DNA of 64,000 nt from Asterias amurensis. Its lineage: Eukaryota > Echinodermata > Asteroidea > Forcipulatida > Asteriidae. The translations under genes were made by a program, and so were the position numbers. Below, one piece after another: positions 9,698 to 21,370 of the stretch. The stretch covers positions 16,431,349 through 16,495,348 of the forward strand of contig NC_092651.1 of the NCBI RefSeq assembly GCF_032118995.1, given 5' to 3'. Each line of letters starts with the position of its first letter. The first letter of the stretch is position 1. Below the pieces are notes generated by a model. The model was not told where the DNA came from and ran no database searches. It saw only the letters and a program-made list of their open reading frames with translations.

Positions 9698-12284
9698 CTG
9701 CAAAAACAGAAAATGGAAATAAATGATTTTAAAAATTCACAGGTTTTGTTTGTGTTGTGAGACTAAAGAGTCTGAGTAAATGGCTTACCATACCTCCTAG
9801 ACCTATGAGGTGCATCCAGATTAACTAATAGTTCTAGGAGCAGCTAGTAAGCCACCGTCAGAAGACTTTCATTCTGTTTGCAGAAATTTGGCAGTGAAGA
9901 AAAAATAAACTCTCTGAAATCACTGAAATGAAACTTTAATGTAAGTAAACAATCATGATGAACTTGATGGTGTAATCTGGTCTAATTTGAAGACAAGACA
10001 AACTGCTGTCAGCTTGTCCAATTCGTTAATGAGGAGTCAAAATCGGGGAGCCATCAGCTCGCGCGAGAGCAGTGATCTCACGAGAGCACTAGCTCAGCGC
10101 GTGGGGCCGATTTAACGACTTGTCCACAAGTCTATTCTGATCCATGCTCTGACTGACTAGACTAGTAGTAGTAGTAGACTAGTAGTATCATAGCGTCATA
10201 CGTTATCGACCCTCATATGTTTTCGATCCCCAACTTTGATTCCTGTTTACCGCGAAATTGTGCAAGCTGCACCGGTGACAGAAGCTATGCAGTTTACTCA
10301 CGGTCTGTATTTTCATCAGGCTTAATCATGCTGAGAATAAAGTTTCCTGTCGTTGGTTATGCTCAAACATTTATAAAATGATTGATTTTTGGTACTAATC
10401 ACTGAATTATGCCAACATTCAAGTGAGTCAAAGAAACATCATCCAACCTCGAAAGTTCAAAACAAAATTACTATCTGCTAGATTGAGTTTCATTCTGCTT
10501 GAGTCACTAGATGGATCACACGAGGTGGTTACTATTTGGGATTCTATGGTGCGCAAATGTGGGGAAAATATTAAAATATTTTAAGTGAAAATGACAACAA
10601 TTTTTATTTTTATTTTACCGCATAACTGTTATAAATTCCGATAAGCGTAATAAATATTAAGTCTACATTTAAGAGAAAATATCATAGATTGGTTTCTTAT
10701 CTCCTGAAACCAAACATTACTGTTCTGAAATGGGGGAAAACGGATTGTTATGAAGTGTGAGTGCATCAAGGGGGGTGGGGTGTTTTACTTTCATGCCTTA
10801 TGATATCTCTGGATTCTAATATAGTAGCCATAATGCCTTAGGACAAAAATGTAATTAAATTTGTTAAGTACTAATTGAATAATATTTTTGATTAACTTTG
10901 CCCGCCATACTAGCTTCTGAATATTCAATAAAATACCAACCAATGAAAGGTGTGAAAACATATGACGTTGCTCCAATGTCGTGCATGCACAAGCACTGTT
11001 AATGGCGGACTGTCTCTCGCAACGTAAAACCAAAACTTTAAAAATTTCAACACACCATGAAGTTAAAGTGTTATTGTTAAAAAATTGGATAGATGATTTG
11101 AAAAAAAAATAATTATTTTTTGATTGTGAACAATTTTCCTGATGAAAACACATGACACCAGGATAGACCATGAGATGACGACTAGACATGCTATTTCTAA
11201 AGCCCGGCTAACCTAAAAAGGCACTGAATGAAAAACAGACCCAATCCATACACAGAGGAAAAATTCCATGCAATGCAAGGATCCGGTCAAGGTATCGAAC
11301 CTGGGTCCAGTGCATGCACAGAGACCATTTCTACCTCTATGCAGAGACCGAGCCTGACCATGCCTGACGCTGCCTGAGGGTACAAAAACCACTGCTGACT
11401 GACCATGATTGATGGAGGGATAACTTTCCAACATATAAGTTCACTGTTCAGTGCTTGCTGTGTTATGTTTATTAATTATCAACTTACATTCCCAACTACT
11501 TCACTTCGATTCAACCAGATTAACCCGTCATGATACTCTCTCCATGGAGGTAGCTCTCATAGCTCTTCCTCATATAAATCAGCTGTTTTATTTACTTCTA
11601 AGTTCACAGGACGGGAAGACATGAGGCCGTGTCCGAATCGCGAGATCTCGCCCCTGAAATTGGCCTGAGCATGCATGGAGGACTGAGCTAGAGAGATCGA
11701 GAATGGGGGAGATGACACTGGAGGGCGCTGTTTAAGTGCTGCAAGTCCGATGAAATAGCGAACGCCGAAAATTCTGAAGGCTAAGTTCTCTCCCTTTTTT
11801 ATGCATTTTCGGGGTAAGTTATTGTCACTGAGTGAACTGAAGAATATAAAATAACTGTTTTATGCTTTTTAAGAAAGTTTTATAAATACTTGATACGGGT
11901 TCTTATCCACGCATGTCATGTGGTTATCGGTGTAAACAATAAAATTTGTCAACAAAAAAAAAGTACAAGTTTAGCATTTACTTAGGCATTTAGTCATGTT
12001 GTTATTTGAAGTTGGTTGCCATGGCAAAACCCAACGTTGGTGCGATAATTAGAGCTGTTGTTTGGTCATATCATGGAGGAAAAAATATATTTCCCACGAC
12101 CATGACACAAATTTGTCGGGATTGTCGTCTTCGTAGAAGAAAAGTTTCCCTGAAACCGGAGCTGTTTTGAATGCATGTTTTTTGTTTTTTAGACCGGATG
12201 ATTTAAAATAATAACTACTTGTAGTTGTACCAATTAATTTTAGTTAACACTAAACAGGGCTGTGCTGTGCTGAACACACTTAGA
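9698..12284. promoter_or_regulatory. shared upstream region between ANKH (minus) and DNAAF6 (plus)
   Basis: No conserved coding frame was found in these 2.6 kb. The upstream exon of ANKH and the 5' UTR of DNAAF6 must lie here. A minus-strand donor GTAAGT at about 11482-11487 and the locally CpG-richer stretch 11600-11780 (GTGTCCGAATCGCGAGATCT) make 11.5-11.8 kb the best guess for the ANKH promoter. No TATA box could be assigned. 11210-11440 contains an open minus frame without recognisable homology, which I do not call a gene. Confidence 0.35.
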
Positions 12285-15200
12285 ATGGACTTCCCTGCTG
12301 TAAATATAGCAGCTCTCGCCGATTTACTCAAGCCTTCAGAAGAAGGAAGTGACGATGAAGACAAGGTATACACCAAAACTTCAGTTTTTTTAGTTTTTTA
12401 TTTAAGTTTTATACCGAAAAAACAAATTTGATATTGACAAGATTTTGTCCACTCTCTGGAAACCCACATGGTGCACTGGCTCACATAGGAAAAGATGTTT
12501 CTCCCTCATGGGCCCTTTTCAAAATAATAATAATAACAAATTCTTATATAGCGCATTTCACAACAACCGTCTCAATGTGCTTTACTTCGGCTTTGGATCC
12601 GGCTTCAGGCTCCATTCTCTCGTCTGAGCACATTCGCAAAGCACGCGCAATTGTCAAAACAACCGCGGTGCCAAGCTAAATGTAGCCTGAGCTGAATCTG
12701 TAGCTGAAACCAAGGTTTCAAAAAGGGCCATAGACTTGCTGAAACAGGACACCCGGCTTGGCCAGTGCTGAGGAGCTACGGTAAATACTTGAACTTACTT
12801 GAACTTACTTGAATCCACCGAAGCCATCACACAACTGGGGAGGAGACGGTGGTTCTGGTTACTGGGGCAGACAGCTTAGATAAGCTTATGTAGAGCCCCC
12901 CGACGTTCTTTAGGAATTTATCCACATGTCCCTTGAAAATGTTCACACTTGAAGCTTCAATTGCCTTTCGAGGGAGAATGTTCCAGCAGTTGACCACTCT
13001 CTGGCTAAACCAGAACTTCCTGAGGTTAAGGTTGGATCTTGATTTGTACAGTTTAAGTTGGTGACCCCTGTGCTGCACGGTTGACAAATCAAAGAAGTGT
13101 TCAGGGTTCAAGCCCTCAAGCTAGGCCCCAATTTTGCATGCTAGGCTCCAATTTTGATATGCCTGAGCTTTAAGAAAAAACAGGTGTGTGCGTTTCATGT
13201 AAAATGTTAATCTTAGAGCCATTATTCTCATTGTGCTTCATTTAAATGGTCTTCCTCTCTTACGTCCTCTTCCTCAATTGATAGCCTGTAAGCGCAGCAG
13301 CAAGACTAGGCCCAGGAGCGATCGGACCGGCTGCTGGCGTCCAGGCTAAACAGAAAGGTAATTCACCTCTGCTTCTTCACAAAGACTTCACCAAATGTTG
13401 TTACATGCCTTGAATTTTGTTCAAGCAGCACAGCAATTTTCCTCTGGTAAAGGGGCACTTCTAAGACAGAGGAAAATTTAAAAGCGTATTGGAACTTTGC
13501 ACTGAGCAAAACGCCAAAAGCACAGTGCACCACAGCAAGTGCTGTGGGTTCCGTGGGTTATTTCCAGGCCTAATCAACACCATACAAAGTTCTGAAAAAT
13601 TTCTGCATGTTTAACCCTATAAAACATAGTTGCATGTCTGTGTGACAGAACTTTGCATTTTCTTCTGCTAGAATACAGAAAAACTCGAACAAAGATTTTT
13701 GTAGTTTCGCCACAAAACTTCCTTTTCACCAGTGGTGTAATTCTTGCCCTTTCTTTAATAGAGCTCTCCCGTAGTAACATTTGTTTTGCAAACATTTTTT
13801 TATTTAATTAAGATAAATTTTTCTTGTACATTTCTCCTTGGCAGAAGCAGAGACAAAGAAGAAACCGTCTAAGGATATTTGGGATGCAGATGAAGTTCCT
13901 GAGGGTTCTCAGTATGATGATGTGGACGACCCTAGACCACAGCCTGAGTAAGATGACATTGACTTTATTCTTAAAGCCATTGGACCCTTTTGGTAAACAG
14001 TGTTGTCCAAGGCCCACACTTTGTGTACCACAACTTCTATATCAAATAACAAACCTGTGAAAATTTAGGCTCAATCGGTCATCGGAGTCGGGAGAAAACA
14101 ACGGAAAAACCCACCCTTGTTTCCGCACGTTTCGCCGTGTCATGACATGTGTTTAAAATAAATCCGTAATTCTCGTTGTAGAGAATCTATATTGTTTTGC
14201 TGTTTTCTCAAAAAATAAAGCATTTCCTGGAATAATATTTCAAGAGAAGTCTTTCACCATTGCCTTCTGTAAAACCTGTAAGTTATTTGTAAATCTGTGA
14301 ACTTTTTTTTTTTTTCTGAACTGAAAGGGTCCAATGGCTTTAAGTATTGTTTGAAGCTTTGCATAGTTTAGATAAGTAGGAAGAAACTATAAATAAATAG
14401 TAAACTTGCGGGTACAACCACGTGTAAATCTCTTTTGTTGGAGCTCCTCTTGGCTCTGAAAAGAGCCGGTGATGTCTCAACATTTCAAACAGTATACTCG
14501 TCTTCAGGAGAATGCTGGACTACTGGTGGTGGTGGAGCTAAAGTATTTGGGCGGGAAGGCTTTGTGAGTTGGCTTCTAGCCCAATGTTAGTTTATTCTTA
14601 TCGGCCCCTTGCATGATGCGCAGCGCACTCACATGCACCTGTCCTGTACCCCATGTAAGGTTAATCCCATGTGTGGTCTCAACGTTTCAATGTTTTTAAC
14701 AGTATACTCTGCTTGGAGCACTGCAGCAGGAGCAGATAAGCAGAGAATGCTATTTTAAAAATTGAGACCACGAAATCCGAGACCACACTGGCTCTTTTCA
14801 GAGCTAACACTCCCACCAAAAGAGTTGTACTCACGGTTGTACCAACAAGATCAGAATTTCTTGTGAAAGATAATTTCTGATTTTTCAGATATATTAGTGA
14901 TTATTTATGGTCTTTATAAAGTGTTGTCTTCTTTGATTTAGATATGATATCATCATGAAGCAAGCGGTCACGACGGAGGATATGTATTTACAGCTAGGCA
15001 ACAAGACACCCAGCACAGTATGCTGTGAGGATATGGTGGTGAGTATGGGATGACAATCGAAACTCACATAACATACAATCCATTAAGCACCCTCAATGTG
15101 GGAGCAGTGTTGCACAAATCTACCCAAAATGAATTCCAGCATTTTTACAATAGTAGTAATAATACTTGGTTCTTATTAATAATAATAATAATAATAATAA

Positions 15201-17520
15201 TATTCATATTTTATATAGCGCTTTCTACACCATGTCTCAAAGCGCTTCCAACACTATAACCCCTGATCACTGGGCCAATTCATTCCTTTAACTATCTCAG
15301 CTCCCTGGGGAGTATACAGCCTGTGCCGCCAAATATGTAGCGCACTAAGCTTAACCAACCATAAGAACCATCTCTGCCCTCACAGGTACCCATTTACCCC
15401 TGGGTGGAAAGAAGCAATTATAGTGAAGTGTCTTGCTCGGGGACACAAGTGTCACGACCAGGTTTCGAACCCACACTCTGCTGAACAGAAACACCAGAGC
15501 TTGAGTTCGGTGCTCTTATCTGCTCAGCCACGACACCCCATTAAGTACACATGTCTCCTAGTCTAGATCAAAGGACTTAACAACATTAGTTTCCCTGTTC
15601 ACCTGGCACACTATAAGACCATTTCTCAAATTTCCCAACTTCATAAATGTCTTGAAATAAAATGAAATAAAATTAACTCCATGGGTAGCATACAACCCCC
15701 CAAGCTTGGTAAATTAGCGCTAAGGGGCAAATTCAACACAATAATCTCAGACCTCTCTCAAATGTGGGCATCCCACTCAACAGTCCTTTTCAGTTGTTCT
15801 CGGCAAGAAAAACTATAGAAATGTGGACACCGGTCCTTTTCCATTGTTTTCTGCTACGAGAACAAAATAAAAGGACCGGTGAGTGAGTTTTCTCAAAAGT
15901 CTCCTATTACAGAACAATAAATCTGAATAAATATTAATTTATTCATTTTTTACTCCTGTCCTCCAATTACTAAGCATAATCGGTGACTATTTCTGCTTTT
16001 GATTACAACAGATAAAGATCAACTTACCAGATACAAAGTTGGCCGACGTCGATTTGGATGTAACAGACAAGTTCTTGGACTGTAGGACACCTAAATAGTA
16101 AGTACACAAGAAAACATCCTTAGTCAGATTATCAACCCCTGGTAATGTGATCCACACAGCAACCCTGACCTACTTGCTGTGCGGAGGTTGTATAGTGGTC
16201 AGCTCCACTTGGCATGTGGACAGTCAAAGTTAACCTGGTGATGTCAAACCTAGACATGTTGTTTTCCTTCTCTTGAATGAAGAAAAATAGAGGAATCAAA
16301 TCAATCAAATCAGTCACATTTGTTTCAATACAAACACAATATACAATACAAACAATAGGATTTTACAAGACTGAAAACTGAATGCTTATGGAAGCAGTGG
16401 AAAATCTTTGAATTCCATTACAAGGAAAGAAGGGATAAAATAAAGTAATATAGGAATAAAGTATGATTGGCTTAAAGACACTGGACACTATTGGTAATTG
16501 TCAAAGTCAAGTCTTCAACATATGCATACAATAACAAACCTGTGAAAATTTGAGCTCAATCGGTCATCGAAGTTGCGAGATAATAATGAACGAAAAAACA
16601 CCCTTGTCACACGAAGTTGTGTGCCTTAGATGCTTGGTTTCGAGACCTCAAATTCTAAACTTGAGGTCTCGAAATCAAATTTGTGAAAAATTACTTCTTT
16701 CTCGAAAACTACTTCACTTCAGAGGGAGCCGTTTATCACAATGTTTTATACTATCAACAGCTCCCCATTAGTCGTTACCAAGTAAGGTTTTACACTAACT
16801 ATTTTGAGTAATTACAAATAGTGTCCACTGCCTTTAAGTTTCTACTGAGATACAATTAATACTATTGCACAAAGACTTTTGCGATGGAGCCCTGTTTTTA
16901 GTACAAGGCAAATAATGACAGTAATTATTTGCAATGGATTTTCACAAAAGAGGTTTTGTTATTGGTATAGTCAAACCTTTCCGTAAACAGGAAGAGGTGA
17001 CCGGGGGTTATTAGGTCAGGGGGAATGGTCCTATTCGTGTATATATACAGCAGCCCATCCCAGTTATCTGAATGAGGCACTGGGGCCACCAGCTGGAAAC
17101 AAAGTTCTCCAGCTTGTGCTTATGACACCAATAGAGGGCTCCCTTCATAAATCTCATGCAGAGCTGTGTATTGAGAGAGTTGGGACATAGAGGAACCAGT
17201 TTTTTTTGGTCACGTGGTTGCTGGACGCCATTTTGTCTCCAAATGCAGCACAACCCAACGGGCAGACTAGTCTGGCACCCCGTGTTCGCCCATGCGTTTC
17301 TTGGGGAACAAAATGGTTTCTAGTTCGCAAATTGTCTTAACTCTCCCAATATACGGCTCTGATCTCATGCTACTCTGTTTTTGCCCATCATAGTAAACTT
17401 GGCCTTCACCTCCCGCACCCTGTCGATGGGAAGAATGGTAAAGCCCAGTGGATCTCAGACAAAGAGATGCTAGTTGTGACTTGCAAGATGGTGAGAGAGT
17501 ATGACTTCCTTCACTCGTGA
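12285..17520 (+). CDS. DNAAF6: DNAAF6 (PIH1D3), dynein axonemal assembly factor, 6 exons
   Basis: Cytoplasmic co-chaperone-type factor of the PIH1 family. In vertebrates it works with HSP90 and other DNAAFs to pre-assemble outer and inner dynein arms of motile cilia. Exons: 12285-12365, 13285-13357, 13845-13947, 14942-15038, 16012-16097 and 17394-17520. Phases match at every junction and total 188 codons plus TGA (human 214 aa). Matches to the human protein: ALADLLKPSEEGSDDED (acidic N-terminus), RLGPGAIGP, DIWDADEVPEGSQYDD (residues 62-77, human DIWNSEEIPEGAEYDD), EYDIIMKQAVTTEDMYLQL (86-104), and a C-terminal CS-like domain with VIKINLP, FLDCRTP, LGLHLP and KMVREYDFL. The chosen ATG fits family length; an in-frame upstream codon in the same open frame lacks homology. 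MITEs lie in the introns after exons 3 and 5 and a SINE in the intron after exon 4. Confidence 0.93.
12525..12790. repeat. diverged short repeat ending in AT-rich and TTACTTGAAC units
   Basis: The left part (AATAATAATAATAACAAATT, then TTATATAGCGCATTTCACAA) looks like the tail of a minus-strand SINE. The right part ends in TTACTTGAACTTACTTGAAC units, which look like the 3' tail of the adjoining minus-strand LINE. Both lie in intron 1 of DNAAF6. Confidence 0.5.
12788..13130 (-). mobile_element. LINE 3' fragment (CR1/L2/jockey-like reverse transcriptase end)
   Basis: A minus-strand frame of 94 codons at 12827-13111 reads RGHQLKLYKSRSNLNLRKFW, then FSQRVVNCWNILPRKAIEAS and NIFKGHVDKFL. This is the characteristic end of the reverse transcriptase in jockey/CR1/L2-type non-LTR retrotransposons (RGH-x-LKL..., F-x-x-RVVN-x-WN-x-LP). 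The 5' part and endonuclease are absent, a typical 5'-truncated insertion in a host intron. Confidence 0.82.
13971..14343. mobile_element. TTAA-flanked MITE, family B, complete copy
   Basis: The ends are TTAAAGCCATTGGACCC and its complement GGGTCCAATGGCTTTAA, with TTAA at both borders. Length is about 373 bp. Internal blocks such as GTGAAAATTTAGGCTCAATC are shared with family A, so the two are related. It begins 24 bp after the DNAAF6 exon 3 donor. A second copy is at 53813-54168. Confidence 0.82.
14400..14870. repeat. repeat-rich stretch in DNAAF6 intron 3
   Basis: Two inverted, diverged blocks carry TGGCTCTTTTCAGAGC and ACACTCCCACCAAAAGAG, which also occur at 51270-51350. No coding frame. 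The element boundaries are not clear. Confidence 0.45.
15174..15540 (-). mobile_element. full-length tRNA-derived SINE
   Basis: Reverse-oriented copy of the family at 8521-8880. An AAT-repeat tail at 15174-15203 is followed by TTTATATAGCGCTTTC, GGTACCCATTTACCCCTGGG, AAGTGTCTTGCTCGGGGACA, a B box complement GGTTTCGAACCC, and the head ending at CCACGACACCCCA. It sits 136 bp after the DNAAF6 exon 4 donor. Confidence 0.88.
16472..16837. mobile_element. family A MITE
   Basis: It runs from TTAAAGACACTGGACAC to GTGTCCACTGCCTTTAA, with TTAA at each end and the inner CGAGACCTC/GAGGTCTCG hairpin. It lies in the last DNAAF6 intron. Confidence 0.82.
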
Positions 17521-19430
17521 CCAACCCAGAGATCTTATTGATTATCCTCGGCCACTTTGTGACAAGAATGGTACCTCTCTCATTGGATCAAATGACAAAT
17601 ACGACAATGCCCGAGACATCACTGCAGTAGGGTGCCATCTTGTAGATGTCAAAAGGAGGTCCTTATTGGCCCATTCTGTGCACCACATCTGTTTCCTCGT
17701 CGTTTGACCTCCAAGATGGCATTTGGATGACATCAATGCAAAAAGGTCAATCATAAACTATATTGTGTCCTGCAAGATTGTTCAATAGTGTGACCTCCCA
17801 ACTGTGAGTGACTGGGTGCTGTTCAACATTTAACATGGATTGTTAAAATGCAATCGTTTGTATAACTGTGTGTTAGAAAAAAGGGGGGACATGTTTTCCA
17901 AGGTTTTTTTTTTGCCTTGGTGATTTTCGACGCGCTTGAACATCAGACGTGGCAACTGAGTCAAACTCACTATTTTAGGAGTCAAACGAGTAAGTGTGTC
18001 GACACTGTGTCACCTAGAAATCGTTCTACAATGTTAAACACAGGGATATTGACTCCCAAAATGGCACAACCAAGATTATTGTGTTGAAGATCTCAGCTAA
18101 ATTTGGTCAATAGTTTTAAGGCCATCTTGTACCAAATAAGTTGCCTCACTGTTCATCACAGCATCTTATTTGGTTTTGCTCATTTTGAAAGTATTTTTAG
18201 TTTTTAATGTTTAATTCGGCATTGTATATATCAGAATTGTTGTGTTAATGAAAAGTAAAGTTAGGAGCCTATATATTAATAACAGATCATTCATTCCTCT
18301 CACTGAATCCGTCCATTTTGTGAATAGTTTCCAAATCAAGTTTTGTATGCAATAAAACCAGAAAATATTCTTAATATAAAAAAAGAGTGTCAAGTATACT
18401 TTTTGTTTACATAAGCTGTTTTTATATTTAATAATTTGTTTAGGGTTGTCAGTAATGCATAAAAATACTTAATTTTTGATAAAAGGGCCCTCATAATTTC
18501 TCTTGCAGCCTTGTTTGGTTAAATCAAGCAAGACATTTTCATGGGGGGGGCAAGTGGGGGAAAAGACAGTGTGGTATTTTTTATATATTTCAGCCAATGG
18601 AGGTCCATGACTCAACCATTCATTTGTGCCTTTTTCCGATCTCACATTTGGGGCGGCAGAGGGAGTAAGCAAGGGTTGAGTGGGGTCCTCTTGCCCCACC
18701 TGGCAACGCCTCTAGCGGCATGTTGGCTGCGATGATAACATTGTGCAATAAGGCTTCAGGCCGTAGGCTTCAGTTTTGAAAGGGCAAGGGCACCAAGGCA
18801 TTTTCTCCTTGGTAAAGGTCACCCTATGAGGAAATTGTTAATTTCTACTGGAGCATTTCACGGGCACCAAGGCAATGACCAGGGGGCACTGAAGCAATCG
18901 CCTTCGTTGTCTTCTTAAGTATCAGGCCTGGGACTTTACATTGTTTTTGACTTAACCACAGCCAAAGTCATCGATTCAGACTCAATATTGCATAATTTTT
19001 TTTAAGGCAGTAAAACAAGCTGGCGAACCACTAGCCCTAGCGGCCTTACACTTTCGTATTATACCAGTCTGTATGTGTGTATAGCACAGAGGAAGTGTCC
19101 TATACATAGGGCTAGCTAACCACATACCTACAGAAAAATGTACACACCACTGTACTTTTAATCGGTCAAAAAACTGGGTCCATAAAAGATAAGACCAATC
19201 CCATCAGGTTCCTCCTTTTGTGGTTGTAAATGCTGCTATCATTCTTAATCAGGGTATATATTACCACTAAACACAAATACAAATACTGAGTTGAGTAAAC
19301 AGTGCTGGTTAACTGTACACTGTTTGTGTTTATCAATAAGATTAATAGGGTTGTCATTATCTGGGGAGGAGGGTTGTAAAAGTTGGCTTGAGAGTACAGA
19401 GGGGGGTGAAAATGATTAAGCATCTCTCAC
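17521..19430. other. non-coding stretch downstream of DNAAF6
   Basis: It includes the DNAAF6 3' UTR, whose end I could not fix; an AATAAA lies near 18350 among other candidates. The block at 18035-18140 (GACTCCCAAAATGG, then ACAACCAAGAT) has a diverged relative at 48655-48740. No frame here shows homology or splice structure that I would call a gene. Confidence 0.5.
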
Positions 19431-19439
19431 CTGCGCCCA

Positions 19440-20232
19440 TTTTCATAAAGCTGTTCAGCAGAGAATTCTGCTGAGCAAATGTCTTGGCTAAGCAGGAATT
19501 AACCAGGGTGGCAGCTGCAGCAATAGTAACTGATAATCTGGCTGGTTACCTAGCTAAGCAAAAGGTTTGTGTGCTTACATGCACTTTCTTGGCAAAGCAA
19601 GAATTTACCAGGGTGGCAGTTGCAGCAATAGTCACTGATAATCTGGCTGGTTACCTAGCTAAGCAAAAGGTTTGTTTGTGTGCTTGCATGCACTTTCTTG
19701 GCAAAGCAAGAATTTACCAGGGTGACAGTTGCAGCAATAGTCACCGATAATCTGGCTGGTTACCTATTTTTGCTAAGCAAAGGTTTGTTTTTGCTTGGCA
19801 AGTTTGTGTGTTAATAGGCACTTTCTTGGCTAATTTACCAGGGTGGCAGTTGCATCAAAAGTAACTGTATAGTATTCTGGCTGGTTTACCTATTTTTGCT
19901 AAGCAAAAGTTTGTTTGTGCTTGGCAAGTGTGTGTGCTAACAGGCACTTTCTTGGCTAAGCAATAATTTACCAGTGTGGCAGCTGTAGCAACAGTAACTA
20001 TATAGTATTCTGTCTGGTTTACCTTTTTTTTGCTAAGCAAAAGTTTGTGTGAGCTTGGCAAGTTTGTGTGCTTACAGGCACTTTCTTGGCTAAGCAAGAA
20101 TTTACCAGGTTGGCAGTTGCAGCAACAGTAACTGTATAGTATTCCTACCTATTTACCTATTTTTGCTAAGCAAAAGTTTGTTTGGACTTGGCAAGTTTGT
20201 GTGCTTATGGGCTTTATGAAATTTGGCCCTGC
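19440..20232. repeat. hairpin element with an expanded internal tandem array (about six units)
   Basis: The ends (CATAAAGCTGTTCAGCAG at the left, GGGCTTTATGAAATTTGGCC at the right) belong to the hairpin family at 55514-55757. The inside is a tandem array: AAGCAA(A)AGGTTTG-type starts recur at about 19557, 19661, 19775, 19901, 20035 and 20168, so spacing rises from about 104 to about 134 bp. Each unit carries CTTTCTTGGC, AATTTACCAG, TGGCAGTTGCAGCAATAGT and CTGGCTGGTTACCT. No coding. Confidence 0.8.
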
Positions 20233-20774
20233 TTGAAACATGGAAGAAGGACAGCTGAAGGTGAAGCCTCTTAACAGTAAACAAAACCCGAATCGATATC
20301 TGGGGCTCTCTGTGTCAAACATTCAAACATTTGAATTGGATTAAATTATGCAAGTCACCAACAAATGAAATACTTTTGGGCAGAGTTTTGTAATCTAAGT
20401 GTTGATTTACAACTCATCGCTGCATTGCCTCCTAGGAATTTTCTCCATATCAGTTTTTGTTTTAAAAAATTGTATAAAAAGCTTGCCAGAGACAAAGCTT
20501 AAGCCATCCTTGGTGGGCTACAAGTAGAAAACCTGATGGAAATATCTTAGGGGAGGCAGGACCAAATAAATATTCCTCTTGAAACATTGTTGGATGGAAG
20601 GAAACATGAAACATGCATCAGGCAACGAGTTCCAAAAGATGCAGTTTGTGGAATAAAGATGTTGCATCTGTTTACATGCTTTTATTACATTATATTTGCA
20701 AAGCCCACTAGGTGAAAGGTTAGCAGGCACGATGTATATTCAAGGTCGGGTAGAGTACAATATAAAAGTATATG

Positions 20775-21370
20775 TTAAAGGCACCTGACACCTTTGGTAA
20801 TTGTCAAAGACCAGTCTTCTCACTTGGTGTATACCGACATTATGCATAAAATATCAAACCTGTATAAATTTGAACTCAATTGGTCGTTGAAGTTGCGAGA
20901 TAATAATGGAAGAAAAAACACCCTTGTCACCATTGTTGTGTGCTTTCAGATGCTTGATTTTGAGACAACAAAATCTAATTCTGAGGTTTCAAAATCAAAT
21001 TCGTGGAAAATTACTTCTTTCTTGAAAACTATGTTACTTCAGGGAGAGCTGTTTCTCACAATGTTTTATACTATCAACAGCTCCCCATTGCTCGTTTACC
21101 AAGTAAGGTTTTATGCTAATCATTATTTTGAGTAATAACCAATGAGATGTTTTGAGACAGGGGTATGATTTCTCACTCAAATATAAAAAGACTTTAATTA
21201 GGCATCTGAAAGTACACAAATTTGTGTTTTTTCTTTCATTATTCTCTTGCAACTTCAATATTGGGTCCAAATTTTCACAGATTATGTTATTTGATGCATT
21301 ATGTTGGGATACACCAAGTGAGAAGACTGGTCTCAAGTTGACAATTACCAAAGGTATCCAGTGCCTTGAA
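20775..21370. mobile_element. two abutting family A MITE copies in opposite orientation
   Basis: 20775-21141 is nearly complete: TTAAAGGCACCTGACAC, then the AATCTAATTCTGAGG hairpin region. 21142-21370 is a partial copy reading the other way, ending AATTACCAAAGGTATCCAGT then GCCTTGAA. The join suggests one insertion into the end of another. Confidence 0.7.

Noticed and set aside
12225-12284. Upstream in-frame start extending DNAAF6 by 20 residues
   Set aside because: The extra residues have no similarity to the family and the ATG at 12285 gives the expected acidic N-terminus.
19484-19750. 88-codon open frame with internal protein repeats
   Set aside because: The frame lies wholly inside the tandem array of the hairpin element; the protein repeat simply mirrors the DNA repeat.
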